A stretch of DNA of 7,580 nt from Bacillota bacterium. Lineage in GTDB: Bacteria > Bacillota_A > Clostridia > DSM-8532. A program made the position numbers and the translations under genes. Location of the stretch: contig JAFADM010000128.1 of the NCBI GenBank assembly GCA_023424865.1, positions 1-7,580 of the forward strand, given 5' to 3'. The notes beneath the pieces were generated by a model, which did no database searches, had not been told where the DNA came from, and worked only from the letters and a program-made list of their open reading frames with translations. Positions 1 to 6,655 of this stretch are shown here, one piece after another; the first letter of the stretch is position 1, and every line of letters starts with the position of its first letter.

Positions 1-248
1 TAGGAATAGGTTGTGTCCTCAATGGTGTCATGCAAAATGCCCGCAGCAATAGAACTCTCATCCATTTCCAGCTGGGCCAGGATTATACCGACCTCCAGAG
101 GATGAATAATGTATGGATCTCCGGATACCCTTTCCTGTCCCTGATGGGCTGTTTCGGACAGATTATATGCCTTTTCTAACATTTCCAAATTGGCATCCGG
201 TTTATAGCTTTTTACAATTTCCTTCAATTTAAGGAATTGTTCCATCAT
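1..248 (-). CDS. relA: Bifunctional (p)ppGpp synthetase/hydrolase Rel, N-terminal part (cut by left edge)
   Basis: Only the first 82 codons are present. They match the N-terminal HD hydrolase domain of RelA/SpoT (Rel) proteins, cytosolic enzymes that make and break the stringent-response alarmone (p)ppGpp. The frame reads MMEQFLKLKEIVKSY and continues to GILHDTIEDT. The residues that bind Mn and form the hydrolase site in Rel enzymes are all at the expected spacing: R40, H49 (in YIIHPLEV), H73-D74 and E77-D78. Hydrolase activity is therefore predicted, as in bifunctional Rel and unlike E. coli RelA, where this site is degenerate. The synthetase, TGS and ACT domains lie outside the window. Two ATG codons in tandem (248 and 245) can start it. 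A Shine-Dalgarno-like AAAAGGGA (260-267) lies inside the end of recJ, 11 nt before the first ATG. The recJ stop is only 2 nt upstream, so the two genes are probably co-transcribed and translationally coupled. The symbol could equally be rel. Confidence 0.93.
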   Translation of the reverse strand, partial: MMEQFLKLKEIVKSYKPDANLEMLEKAYNLSETAHQGQERVSGDPYIIHPLEVGIILAQLEMDESSIAAGILHDTIEDTTYS

Positions 249-250
249 TG

Positions 251-2386
251 TTAATGCAATCCCTTTTTCTGATATTTTGCTACATAGGAGAGCAGCTCAG
301 ATTCTCCAAGATCCACTTTTACAGTGCCGGGTGTTATCTCAACACTGTATCGGCCATCCTTATCCAGGCTGAAGCTCATAATTTCCAGCTCATCAAAAAC
401 CAGAAAACCAAGAAACAGCTTAAAATAATTCATAGACCTGCCGGACTTTTCCTGTATCAGTCTGGCATGCCGAAAGATGTCCGAAAGACTAAACACATTT
501 TGCTCAAGCTTCTGCATATATCTGTATATGACAGCAAGGTCGTCCCTGTTTACAAGAACATCCTCGTCCTTAAGAAAATTGTCAGTAATCCCATTATAAA
601 GCCATTGTTCTTCACAATCAAGACATTCCACCCGTTTGGCGGCTTCTGACAAAAACCGGTTCTTATTGAGATCCCTTTGGTTTAAGCGCATATCGGCTAT
701 TCGGAGCTGCAGGAGCTCCTTTCCCTGCCAATAGTTAATCTCAAGATAAAAGGCCAGATCCACCCTTGCGCCAGGGTAAAGATGGGTTTCCAGGTCACCG
801 CTGTTAAAATAAACGGCGGGCACAAGCTGTCCATTTATCAGGAATTGAAGCCTTAAATGGCGGTTATTGCCGATTTTTTTCTTATCCCTAATTTCAATGT
901 TTTGAGCTAAAAGCAGCGGAACAGGGTTTCCGCATCCGCAGGGCTCCAATAATCCCAGCCGTTTTGCTGTTTTAAGGCTTAAATCCCTTTCTTCTACCTG
1001 GAGATGGATGTCCAGCCGTGCTTTAAGCATGCTATCGTCCATATGAGCTTCGGCGTATTGATTGATGCTTCGCCGAAAGGCTTCCACCGAATCCGGCAAA
1101 AGGGTAATGCCCCCGGCCTGCTCATGGCCGCCAAATTTCATAAGAAAAACAGAGGAATCCTCCATGGCCTTAAAAAGGTTGAAGCCCTCCACACTGCGGC
1201 CCGAACCAATAGCCTTTTCCTCGGCAAGGGACAAAACAAAAGCAGGCTTATGGTAACGCTCTACAAGCTTTGAAGCGACAATACCCAATACACCGTGGTG
1301 CCATTCCCTTCCGCCTACCACAAGAACCCGGTCCCGACGGAAAGCAGGATCCCCTTCAATGGTTTCCACGGCCTTTAAATAAAGTGTGTCCTGAACCTCC
1401 TGACGGCGGGTATTGGTCAGCGAAAGGGTCACGGCTATTTTTTGAGCCGTTTCCCCATCCTCCGACACAAAAAGCTTAACAGCCTGCTTGGCATCACCCA
1501 TGCGGCCTGCCGCATTGATTCTGGGGGCCAGGGCAAAGGAAATACGGAAGGCGTCCACTCCTTTATCTCCCTGTACGGAAGTTGCGTCAACTAAAGCTCG
1601 GATTCCAGGTATGGGCTCCTTATTTATTTTTTCCAGACCCCAGCGTACAATACGGCGATTTTCACCTGTGAGGGAAACAATGTCCGAAACGGTGGCCAAA
1701 GCAGCCAAATCCAGATATTCGCGATATACAAAAGGCATGCCCATACGGATTCCTACGGCATGTACCAGCTTTAAAGCCACTCCGGCACCGCACAAAAACC
1801 GAAAGGGATAGCCATTACCGGGAATATGGGGATTGAGCAGGGCCAAAGCCCGGGGGGCATAATCCTCATGCCACTGATGATGATCCGTTATTATAATATC
1901 AATGCTCCGGCCGCTTTGCCGGCAGCGGGCAAAGATTTCTTCAGTCTGCACACGGGCTGTTATACCACAGTCCACCGTAATCAAAAGATCATAACCGCCT
2001 TCACAGATATGTGCTATGCCCAACTCCGATATGCCGTAGCCTTCATCTACCCTATCCGGAATATAGTAGTTGGCTTCAAGGCCTAAACGGGCAAAAAAGC
2101 GAACTAAAATGGACGTAGCCGAAACCCCGTCCACATCATAGTCACCGTAAACAAGGATTCTCTCCCTGTTTTTAACGGCATTTTCTATACGTTCCGCTGC
2201 TACATCCATCCCATCCATCAAAAAGGGATCATGAAACCCTTCAGAATTGGGAGCTAAAAAATCGGACCTTTCATCCCCGTCATCTAAGCCTCTCTGGAAC
2301 AAGAGCTTGTCCAGCAAATCCGGCATATACCCATTGACGGTTTTGTCCGCAGGAAGAGCAGGGTATTCACGCACCTGCCATTCCAT
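251..2386 (-). CDS. recJ: Single-stranded-DNA-specific exonuclease RecJ
   Basis: RecJ is a 5'-3' single-strand DNA exonuclease of the DHH phosphoesterase family, acting in recombinational repair, mismatch repair and restart of stalled forks. With the start chosen here it has 711 residues. Visible motifs in order: DYDVDG (82-87), TVDCG (137-141), the signature DHH (168-170), VSDIV (233-237), NAAGRMGDA (291-299), then the DHHA1 domain with WHHGVLGIVASKL (362-374), GSGRS (394-398) and FGGHEQAGG (418-426). An OB-fold region follows at about 490-565, and a C-terminal domain from about 598 to the end, as in longer Firmicute RecJ. The frame stays open upstream to 2446, but that extension begins inside the terminator hairpin. 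ATG 2386 (MEWQVREY) has an AGGAAA at 2391-2396 and fits the family N-terminus. The next gene, rel, starts 2 nt after the stop. No convincing promoter is visible in the short gap upstream. Confidence 0.96.
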   Translation of the reverse strand: MEWQVREYPALPADKTVNGYMPDLLDKLLFQRGLDDGDERSDFLAPNSEGFHDPFLMDGMDVAAERIENAVKNRERILVYGDYDVDGVSATSILVRFFARLGLEANYYIPDRVDEGYGISELGIAHICEGGYDLLITVDCGITARVQTEEIFARCRQSGRSIDIIITDHHQWHEDYAPRALALLNPHIPGNGYPFRFLCGAGVALKLVHAVGIRMGMPFVYREYLDLAALATVSDIVSLTGENRRIVRWGLEKINKEPIPGIRALVDATSVQGDKGVDAFRISFALAPRINAAGRMGDAKQAVKLFVSEDGETAQKIAVTLSLTNTRRQEVQDTLYLKAVETIEGDPAFRRDRVLVVGGREWHHGVLGIVASKLVERYHKPAFVLSLAEEKAIGSGRSVEGFNLFKAMEDSSVFLMKFGGHEQAGGITLLPDSVEAFRRSINQYAEAHMDDSMLKARLDIHLQVEERDLSLKTAKRLGLLEPCGCGNPVPLLLAQNIEIRDKKKIGNNRHLRLQFLINGQLVPAVYFNSGDLETHLYPGARVDLAFYLEINYWQGKELLQLRIADMRLNQRDLNKNRFLSEAAKRVECLDCEEQWLYNGITDNFLKDEDVLVNRDDLAVIYRYMQKLEQNVFSLSDIFRHARLIQEKSGRSMNYFKLFLGFLVFDELEIMSFSLDKDGRYSVEITPGTVKVDLGESELLSYVAKYQKKGLH

Positions 2387-2430
2387 GGTGTTTCCTATGT
2401 AAAAGTTCTCCATCACCACAACCATAATAT

Positions 2431-2460
2431 AAAAGCCCGAAGTCACTGCTTCGGGCTTAT
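2431..2460 (-). terminator. Rho-independent terminator after yqeY
   Basis: A perfect 10-bp stem (2433-2442 with 2449-2458, arms AAGCCCGAAG and CTTCGGGCTT) has a 6-nt loop. On the minus strand it is followed by a short T-rich tail (TTATATT). It lies just after the yqeY stop and about 45 nt before the recJ start. The tail is short, so termination may be partial and allow read-through into recJ-rel. On the plus strand the stem is followed by ATTACATT, which suits a terminator less well. Confidence 0.8.
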
Positions 2461-2464
2461 TACA

Positions 2465-2908
2465 TTATCCCAAAATTCTTTTAACGACCGCATTAACAAG
2501 GTTTCCGTCTGCTTTGCCTTTAACTTTGGGCATTACCAGCTTCATCACCTTGCCCATATCCTTAGCTGTCGTTGCGCCTGACTCTTTAACCGCTTCCGAA
2601 ACAATAGCCTCAACCTCTTCCTCAGTTAACTGAGCAGGCATGTATTGCTGAATAATCTCAATTTCTTTTTTGCAATTATCAATAAGCTCGGTACGTCCGC
2701 TTTTTTCAATATCAGCAAGAGCGTCCCTTCTGCTTTTTAGCTCTTTAACAAGAACCTCAACAATACCTTCGTCTTCAAGAGTGATGTGCTTATCCTTTTC
2801 AATTTGAAGTATCGCTGAACGAATGAGCTGGACCGTATCCTTGCGGATCTTATCCTTATCCCTCATGGCGTCCTTCATGTCGTTTAAGAGTTTTTCCTTC
2901 AGGGACAA
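2465..2908 (-). CDS. yqeY: GatB/YqeY family protein
   Basis: This is a 147-residue cytosolic protein of the GatB/YqeY family, related to the C-terminal tRNA-binding part of GatB (the amidotransferase that forms Gln-tRNA). The cellular role of stand-alone YqeY is not firmly known. Family hallmarks seen: RKDTVQLIRSAI near residues 22-33, a charged helix with KELKSRRDAL (56-65), EIIQQYMPAQL (84-94), MGKVM (118-122) and the C-terminal KADGNLVNAVVKR (132-144). The length is normal for the family. The start is TTG at 2908: an in-frame stop lies two codons upstream, no in-frame ATG precedes the conserved region, and a strong Shine-Dalgarno AAGGGGAG (2916-2923) sits 7 nt upstream. The ATG at 2915 is out of frame. 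It follows rpsU by 13 nt, with its ribosome binding site overlapping the rpsU stop codon. The rpsU-yqeY pair is common in Firmicutes. Confidence 0.95.
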   Translation of the reverse strand: MSLKEKLLNDMKDAMRDKDKIRKDTVQLIRSAILQIEKDKHITLEDEGIVEVLVKELKSRRDALADIEKSGRTELIDNCKKEIEIIQQYMPAQLTEEEVEAIVSEAVKESGATTAKDMGKVMKLVMPKVKGKADGNLVNAVVKRILG

Positions 2909-2921
2909 AAGTCATCTCCCC

Positions 2922-3098
2922 TTACTTTGTTTTACGCTTCCTCGCAGCCTCGGATTTCTTTTTGCGCTTTACGCTGGGCTTGACATAGTGTTCCCTCTTT
3001 CTAACTTCCGCGAGAACGCCGGCCTTTGCACATTGTCTCTTAAACCTTTTCAGCGCACTGTCAAGGGATTCGTTCTCCTTAACTCTAACTTCAGACAC
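2922..3098 (-). CDS. rpsU: 30S ribosomal protein S21
   Basis: A 58-codon gene encoding the small basic ribosomal protein S21, a late-assembling component of the 30S subunit near the anti-Shine-Dalgarno end of 16S rRNA. The translation begins [19 protein letters not shown], continues with [26 protein letters not shown] and ends in a Lys/Arg-rich tail. This matches S21 over its whole length. The start is GTG at 3098, preceded 6 nt upstream by the strong Shine-Dalgarno GGAGGG. An ATG two bases upstream (3100) is in another frame and reaches a stop within 20 codons. The gene is first in a two-gene unit with yqeY, driven by the promoter at 3191-3220, and has a leader of roughly 85 nt. Confidence 0.96.
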   Translation of the reverse strand: MSEVRVKENESLDSALKRFKRQCAKAGVLAEVRKREHYVKPSVKRKKKSEAARKRKTK

Positions 3099-3130
3099 AT
3101 CTATCCCTCCCCTCTGTTACGTACCTAATG

Positions 3131-3185
3131 ACGTGCCGGGGGATTTATCCAGTCAGTGTGAATGGTAAACCATATTACAGCACGT
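3131..3185 (-). promoter_or_regulatory. Possible structured 5' leader of rpsU
   Basis: Between the predicted transcription start (about 3184) and the rpsU ribosome binding site, the RNA can form a closing stem of ACGTGC (3180-3185) with GCACGT (3131-3136). This encloses two small hairpins: ATGGT/ACCAT (3162-3173, 2-nt loop) and GGAT/ATCC (3141-3150, 2-nt loop). Such a fold could serve S21 autoregulation, but I recognise no known leader motif and short stems of this kind can occur by chance. Confidence 0.3.
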
Positions 3186-3220
3186 ATTATATTATATAAT
3201 AGGGCCTTAAACAGCGTCAA
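3186..3220 (-). promoter_or_regulatory. SigA-type promoter of rpsU-yqeY
   Basis: The -35 box TTGACG (3215-3220) and -10 box TATAAT (3191-3196) are separated by 18 nt on the minus strand. A second overlapping TATAAT occurs at 3186-3191. This is one mismatch from consensus in total. Transcription would start near 3184. It lies between the HIT gene and rpsU, so rpsU-yqeY can be expressed independently of alaS. Confidence 0.8.
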
Positions 3221-3272
3221 CATTTTTTTCCGTCTTTAGCTGATTTCGACCCCATTTTGGCAAAAACGAGGA

Positions 3273-3620
3273 TCAAATTAATTTTTCTCCCATTGGGACT
3301 CCGCCTAAAACATGGTAATGCAGGTGAAATACGGTTTGTCCGGCCTCTTTTCCGCAATTGACAATGACCCGGTAACCGGATTCCTTTACGCCCATGAGCT
3401 CCGCCACTTTCTGGATACCTCGGTGGACGGCTGCCACACTTTCCAAATTATCCTCATTAAGCCCATTCAAGGAATCAATGTGATTCTTTGGCACTACCAG
3501 CACATGAACCGGTGCTGCCGGACTAATATCCTTAAAGGCGTATACCGCTTCATCCTCATAAACCTTGGCAGAAGGAATTTCACCCTTAATAATTTTACAA
3601 AACAAGCAATTGTCCGCCAT
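3273..3620 (-). CDS. hinT: HIT family nucleotide hydrolase (HinT-like)
   Basis: A 115-residue histidine-triad protein, the usual length for the HinT/PKCI branch, which hydrolyses AMP-lysine-type phosphoramidates and aminoacyl-adenylates in the cytosol. The HIT motif is HLHYHVL (99-105), with H101 the expected nucleophile. A zinc site is suggested by C5-x-x-C8 together with H47 and H99. The N-terminal CLFCKIIKGEIPSAKVYED and the central VLVVPKNHI are typical. The ATG at 3620 has a near-perfect Shine-Dalgarno, AAAGGAGG (3629-3636), 8 nt upstream. It follows alaS by 27 nt on the same strand, so it is probably the second gene of an alaS operon. The pairing makes some sense because HinT proteins can cleave aminoacyl-AMP, the intermediate of aminoacyl-tRNA synthetases, but that link is inference. 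No clear terminator follows. The family assignment is firm; the exact substrate is not known. Confidence 0.94.
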   Translation of the reverse strand: MADNCLFCKIIKGEIPSAKVYEDEAVYAFKDISPAAPVHVLVVPKNHIDSLNGLNEDNLESVAAVHRGIQKVAELMGVKESGYRVIVNCGKEAGQTVFHLHYHVLGGVPMGEKLI

Positions 3621-3647
3621 ACCCTCGTCCTCCTTTACTTGTGGTAT

Positions 3648-6290
3648 TTAGCCTCCCAGTACGGATAGAGCCTTTTCCCTAGCCGCCTTTAAGGCCGCAT
3701 CCATACCTTCGGGATTTTTCCCGCCGGCCTGGGCCATATCAGGGCGTCCGCCGCCTCCGCCGCCGCAAAGAGCCGCCGCTTCCTTAACCAGGTTGCCGCT
3801 GTGTATTCCTGCTGCAACGGCGTCCTTGGTGGCCGAAACAATGAGATTGACCTTGTCGTCCTTGTAGGAAACCAGGATAACCACGCCGGATCCAATTCTA
3901 TTTTTCAAATCATCCGAGGCGGTACGCAGGGTATTCATATCCTGGCCCTCCAGCTTTGCTGCCACAATCTTAAAGCCCTTTACCGTACCGGCGCCGGATA
4001 CCACGCTGTCCAAAGAATCCATAAGGATTTTGGTATTGACGCTCTCAATTTCCTTGCGGGCAGATTTCACTTCATCGTTGAGTGTTTCGATTCGGCGAAC
4101 CAGATCGTCGGTACCTGTCTTGGCCGCTTCCGCCGCCAGCTTAAGCTGATCCTCTTTTAAGCGGTAATAATTAATCGCACCAAGACCGGTTAAGGCCTCA
4201 ATACGGCGAACACCCGCGGCAATACCGCTTTCACCCAGAATTTTAATAAGTCCGGCCTCACCGGTGGCATGAAGATGTGTTCCTCCACAAAGCTCCATGC
4301 TGTACTCCCCGGCACGAACCACTCGGACCGTTTGTCCGTATTTTTCACCGAAGAGGGCTTTGGCGCCGCTCTTTTTGGCTTCATCCACATTCATTTCCGC
4401 AACGACTACCGGCAGGTTCTCAAGAATTTTTCCGTTAACCTCACTTTCGATAGCGGAAAGCTGTTCAGAGGTTATGGCAGAAAAGTGTGTAAAGTCAAAG
4501 CGCAGGCGTTCGGGTGAAACAAGGGAGCCAGCCTGATTGACATGATCTCCAAGTGTGTTCCTGAGGGCCTGATGAAGAAGGTGGGTAACGGTATGGTTAC
4601 GTGCAGTGGCAAGGCGCCTGTCCTTGTCGATAGCGGCGGTTACTCCGTCGTTTACCTGTACGCTGCCGCTTTGAACCTTACCGATGTGAAGGAATTTGCC
4701 GTCAACGGTTTTATGGCAATCCTCCACAAGCATTTTAAACCTGTCGTTATAAATAATTCCTATATCGCCGGTCTGACCGCCGCTCTCACCGTAAAAGGGC
4801 GTCGTATCCAATACGAGGGTGGCTTCATCGTCCTGTTGAGCATTATCGGCAAGCGCCCCTTCATGAATTATAAAAAGCACCTTGGCCTCAGCGGTGTCCT
4901 GGCTGTAGCCGACAAAGCGTGTGGAAAGGCTCTTATCCGTATTGGCGAAGAGGTCCTTCTCCCAGGCCGAGCCTTCACGGCTCTTATGAGCCTCACGGGC
5001 CTTATCCTTCTGCTTCTTCATTTCCGTATGGAAGCCTTCCTCATCGACGGCAAGGCCGTTTTCATCGGCAATCTCCCGTGTGAGATCCAGGGGAAATCCG
5101 TAAGTATCGTGGAGCTTAAAGACCATTTCGCCGGTAAGCGTATCGGAACCCTTTTCACGAACCTGAGCAAGGTATTCCTCAAGAATAACCGAGCCCTGAT
5201 CCACCGTGGCGTAAAAACGCTCTTCTTCAAGACGGATTACCTTTTTTATATAATCCTGCTTTTCCCTGAGATTGGGATAGGCGTCTCCAAAGCAATCAAT
5301 GACCGCATCGGCCATTTCGGTGAGAAAGGTACGGCGAAGGCCTAAAAGACGGCCATGGCGTGCAGCTCTTCTTAAAAGTCTGCGAAGAACGTAGCCCCGA
5401 CCTTCATTGGAGGGAAGAATTCCGTCGGAAATCATAAAGGTAACACTTCGGCTGTGATCGGTAATAACTCTTAAGGAAACATCCTTTTTGTATTCCTTGC
5501 CGTATTCGGCTCCGGTAAGGGCCGAGATTTTTTCCAGTATGGCTTTTATGGCGTCTACCTCAAAAACCGTATCCACGCCCTGCATGACGCAGGCCAGACG
5601 CTCCAGCCCCATTCCCGTATCAATGTTCTTATTTTCCAGCTCCAGATAGGTTCCGTCGGCCTGACGGTCAAACTGGGTGAAAACGTTATTCCACACCTCA
5701 ATAAAACGGTCGCAGCTGCAGCCTACCGTACAGTCAGGCTTTCCGCAGCCCTTGTTGGGACCCCGGTCAAAAAAGATCTCGGAGCAGGGGCCGCAGGGGC
5801 CTGTGCCATGCTCCCAGAAATTGTCTTCCTTGCCCATGCGGAAAATCTTTTCCGGGGGAAGGCCCACGTCCTTATTCCAAATATCAAAAGCCTCGTCATC
5901 CTGATGATAGACGGTGACATACAAAAGGTTCTCCGGAATTTCCAGAACCTTGGTCATAAACTCCCATGCCCAGGGAATGGCTTCTTTTTTAAAATAATCG
6001 CCAAAGGAAAAATTACCGAGCATTTCGAAGGATGTCAGGTGGCGAGCAGTTTTCCCTACGTTCTCTATATCTGGAGTACGAATACATTTTTGGCATGTGG
6101 TTACACGCTTCCGTGGCGGAACCTCCCTGCCTGTAAAATAAGGCTTTAGAGGTGTCATTCCCGCATTGATTAAAAGAATACTGGGATCGTTTTGCGGAAC
6201 CAGCGAATAGCTGGGCAGACGCAAATGGCCCTTGCTTTCAAAAAATGACAGGTACAGCTCTCTTAGTTCATTCAATCCTCTTTTTTCCAT
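3648..6290 (-). CDS. alaS: Alanyl-tRNA synthetase
   Basis: Class II enzyme that attaches alanine to tRNA-Ala and edits mischarged Ser and Gly. With the start chosen it has 880 residues, the normal length. Visible features: N-terminal ELYLSFFESKGH (11-22), motif 2 region TSFEMLGNFSFGDYF (86-100), motif 3 GMGLERL (226-232), the tRNA-recognition domain (about 270-460), and the editing domain with the zinc ligands H566, H570 (HTVTH), C668 and H672 (CGGTH). A coiled region follows (about 710-760), then the C-Ala domain with the glycine-rich stretch at 843-857. An insert with C182, C187, C191 and C193 could bind a metal; I associate it with clostridial AlaRS. ATG 6290 matches the family N-terminus, with GGAGAGG (6302-6308) 11 nt upstream. 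The frame stays open to a TTG at 6422, almost at the predicted transcription start, so that extension is unlikely. TTG 6332, preceded by GGAGG at 4 nt, is a weaker alternative adding 14 residues. Confidence 0.97.
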   Translation of the reverse strand: MEKRGLNELRELYLSFFESKGHLRLPSYSLVPQNDPSILLINAGMTPLKPYFTGREVPPRKRVTTCQKCIRTPDIENVGKTARHLTSFEMLGNFSFGDYFKKEAIPWAWEFMTKVLEIPENLLYVTVYHQDDEAFDIWNKDVGLPPEKIFRMGKEDNFWEHGTGPCGPCSEIFFDRGPNKGCGKPDCTVGCSCDRFIEVWNNVFTQFDRQADGTYLELENKNIDTGMGLERLACVMQGVDTVFEVDAIKAILEKISALTGAEYGKEYKKDVSLRVITDHSRSVTFMISDGILPSNEGRGYVLRRLLRRAARHGRLLGLRRTFLTEMADAVIDCFGDAYPNLREKQDYIKKVIRLEEERFYATVDQGSVILEEYLAQVREKGSDTLTGEMVFKLHDTYGFPLDLTREIADENGLAVDEEGFHTEMKKQKDKAREAHKSREGSAWEKDLFANTDKSLSTRFVGYSQDTAEAKVLFIIHEGALADNAQQDDEATLVLDTTPFYGESGGQTGDIGIIYNDRFKMLVEDCHKTVDGKFLHIGKVQSGSVQVNDGVTAAIDKDRRLATARNHTVTHLLHQALRNTLGDHVNQAGSLVSPERLRFDFTHFSAITSEQLSAIESEVNGKILENLPVVVAEMNVDEAKKSGAKALFGEKYGQTVRVVRAGEYSMELCGGTHLHATGEAGLIKILGESGIAAGVRRIEALTGLGAINYYRLKEDQLKLAAEAAKTGTDDLVRRIETLNDEVKSARKEIESVNTKILMDSLDSVVSGAGTVKGFKIVAAKLEGQDMNTLRTASDDLKNRIGSGVVILVSYKDDKVNLIVSATKDAVAAGIHSGNLVKEAAALCGGGGGGRPDMAQAGGKNPEGMDAALKAAREKALSVLGG

Positions 6291-6422
6291 GACGGATCGT
6301 TCCTCTCCACAGTAAATCAGTACCTTGACCAAGACGCCTCCGAAGAGGTCTAATCCGGTGCTAAGGGGTATAATGCTCCTTAAAAAGAATGGGTTTTCAT
6401 ACCATGTAAAAACGTCATTCAA
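6291..6422 (-). promoter_or_regulatory. 5' leader of alaS with a UUCG hairpin
   Basis: About 132 nt separate the predicted transcription start (near 6422) from the alaS ATG. The leader contains the hairpin CCTC-TTCG-GAGG (6337-6348), a C(UUCG)G tetraloop of unusual stability, with a possible AGA/TCT extension across a 2-nt bulge. I looked for a T-box leader, the usual control of Firmicute aminoacyl-tRNA synthetase genes, and found neither the conserved AGGGTGG-type box nor a following terminator. The leader has no stop codon in the alaS frame. Its function is unknown. Confidence 0.45.
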
Positions 6423-6428
6423 TTTATT

Positions 6429-6458
6429 AGTATACCCGTATCAGAAGCTTTACGTCAA
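6429..6458 (-). promoter_or_regulatory. SigA-type promoter of alaS
   Basis: On the minus strand, -35 TTGACG (6453-6458) and -10 TATACT (6429-6434) are separated by 18 nt. Each hexamer has one mismatch to consensus. Transcription should begin near 6422. It would serve alaS and probably the HIT gene. Confidence 0.78.
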
Positions 6459-6481
6459 GAAATTGTCAGCCATGGATTTTA

Positions 6482-6515
6482 CCTGTGTTTTCCCGTATGA
6501 ATTCATACACACAGG
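6482..6515. repeat. Interrupted inverted repeat upstream of the alaS promoter
   Basis: The core is a perfect 14-bp palindrome, GTATGAATTCATAC (6495-6508). It is flanked by complementary arms CCTGTGT (6482-6488) and ACACAGG (6509-6515), with a 6-nt asymmetric bulge (TTTCCC, 6489-6494) on one side. It begins 24 bp upstream of the alaS -35 box. No T-tract follows on either strand, so it is not a typical terminator. A DNA operator or a structured RNA element are both possible. Confidence 0.6.
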
Positions 6516-6531
6516 AAAGCCGTGCTCTCTT

Positions 6532-6556
6532 TGAACGGTAAAGTCTGTTCCGTTCA
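6532..6556. repeat. Inverted repeat TGAACGG-N11-CCGTTCA
   Basis: Two perfect 7-bp arms (6532-6538 and 6550-6556) are separated by 11 bp. The spacing between half-site centres is 18 bp, which would suit a dimeric regulator. There is no T-tract on either side, so a terminator is unlikely. It lies in the alaS/WYL divergent interval, about 75 bp upstream of the alaS -35 box and about 160 bp upstream of the WYL gene start. The binding protein is unknown. Confidence 0.5.
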
Positions 6557-6655
6557 GCAGGCTCTATTCATCTCCCTTTCCAGTAATCGAGTTCGAAGCC
6601 TTGTAAAATCCTTGGCAAGCATAGCCTGTAAGGAGATTGACACTGCAAATTCCAA
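6554..6655 (-). other. Short open frame of uncertain status (33 codons, TTG start)
   Basis: On the minus strand a frame runs from TTG 6655 to TGA 6554 and would encode a 33-residue, helix-prone, basic peptide (MEFAVSISLQAMLAKDFTRL and a basic tail). A second minus frame is also open here. No Shine-Dalgarno precedes the TTG and I cannot name a family. It may be a gene remnant, a conserved small element or chance. It is listed because it occupies the otherwise empty middle of the divergent interval. Confidence 0.2.

Noticed and set aside
248..649. 133-codon plus-strand open frame opposite recJ
   Set aside because: It is antisense to the recJ C-terminal region and has no recognisable domain; the recJ frame is well supported.
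2387..2446. Upstream extension of recJ to 2446
   Set aside because: The extended start lies inside the terminator hairpin and lacks a ribosome binding site; ATG 2386 has one and fits the family.
3221..3272. Possible terminator after the HIT gene
   Set aside because: Only weak A/T-rich pairings (such as TTTTGGCAAAA) are present, with no stable stem followed by a T-tract.
4542..5345. 267-codon plus-strand open frame
   Set aside because: It lies fully antisense within alaS, whose protein matches its family over the whole length. It shows no family features of its own.
6380..6418. 12-codon minus-strand upstream ORF in the alaS leader (ATG 6418, TAA 6380)
   Set aside because: It starts only about 4 nt after the predicted transcription start, has no Shine-Dalgarno and has no alanine codons that would suggest attenuation.
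6587..6600. tRNA T-arm-like GTTCGAAGCC
   Set aside because: No acceptor stem, D-arm or anticodon arm can be placed around it on either strand.
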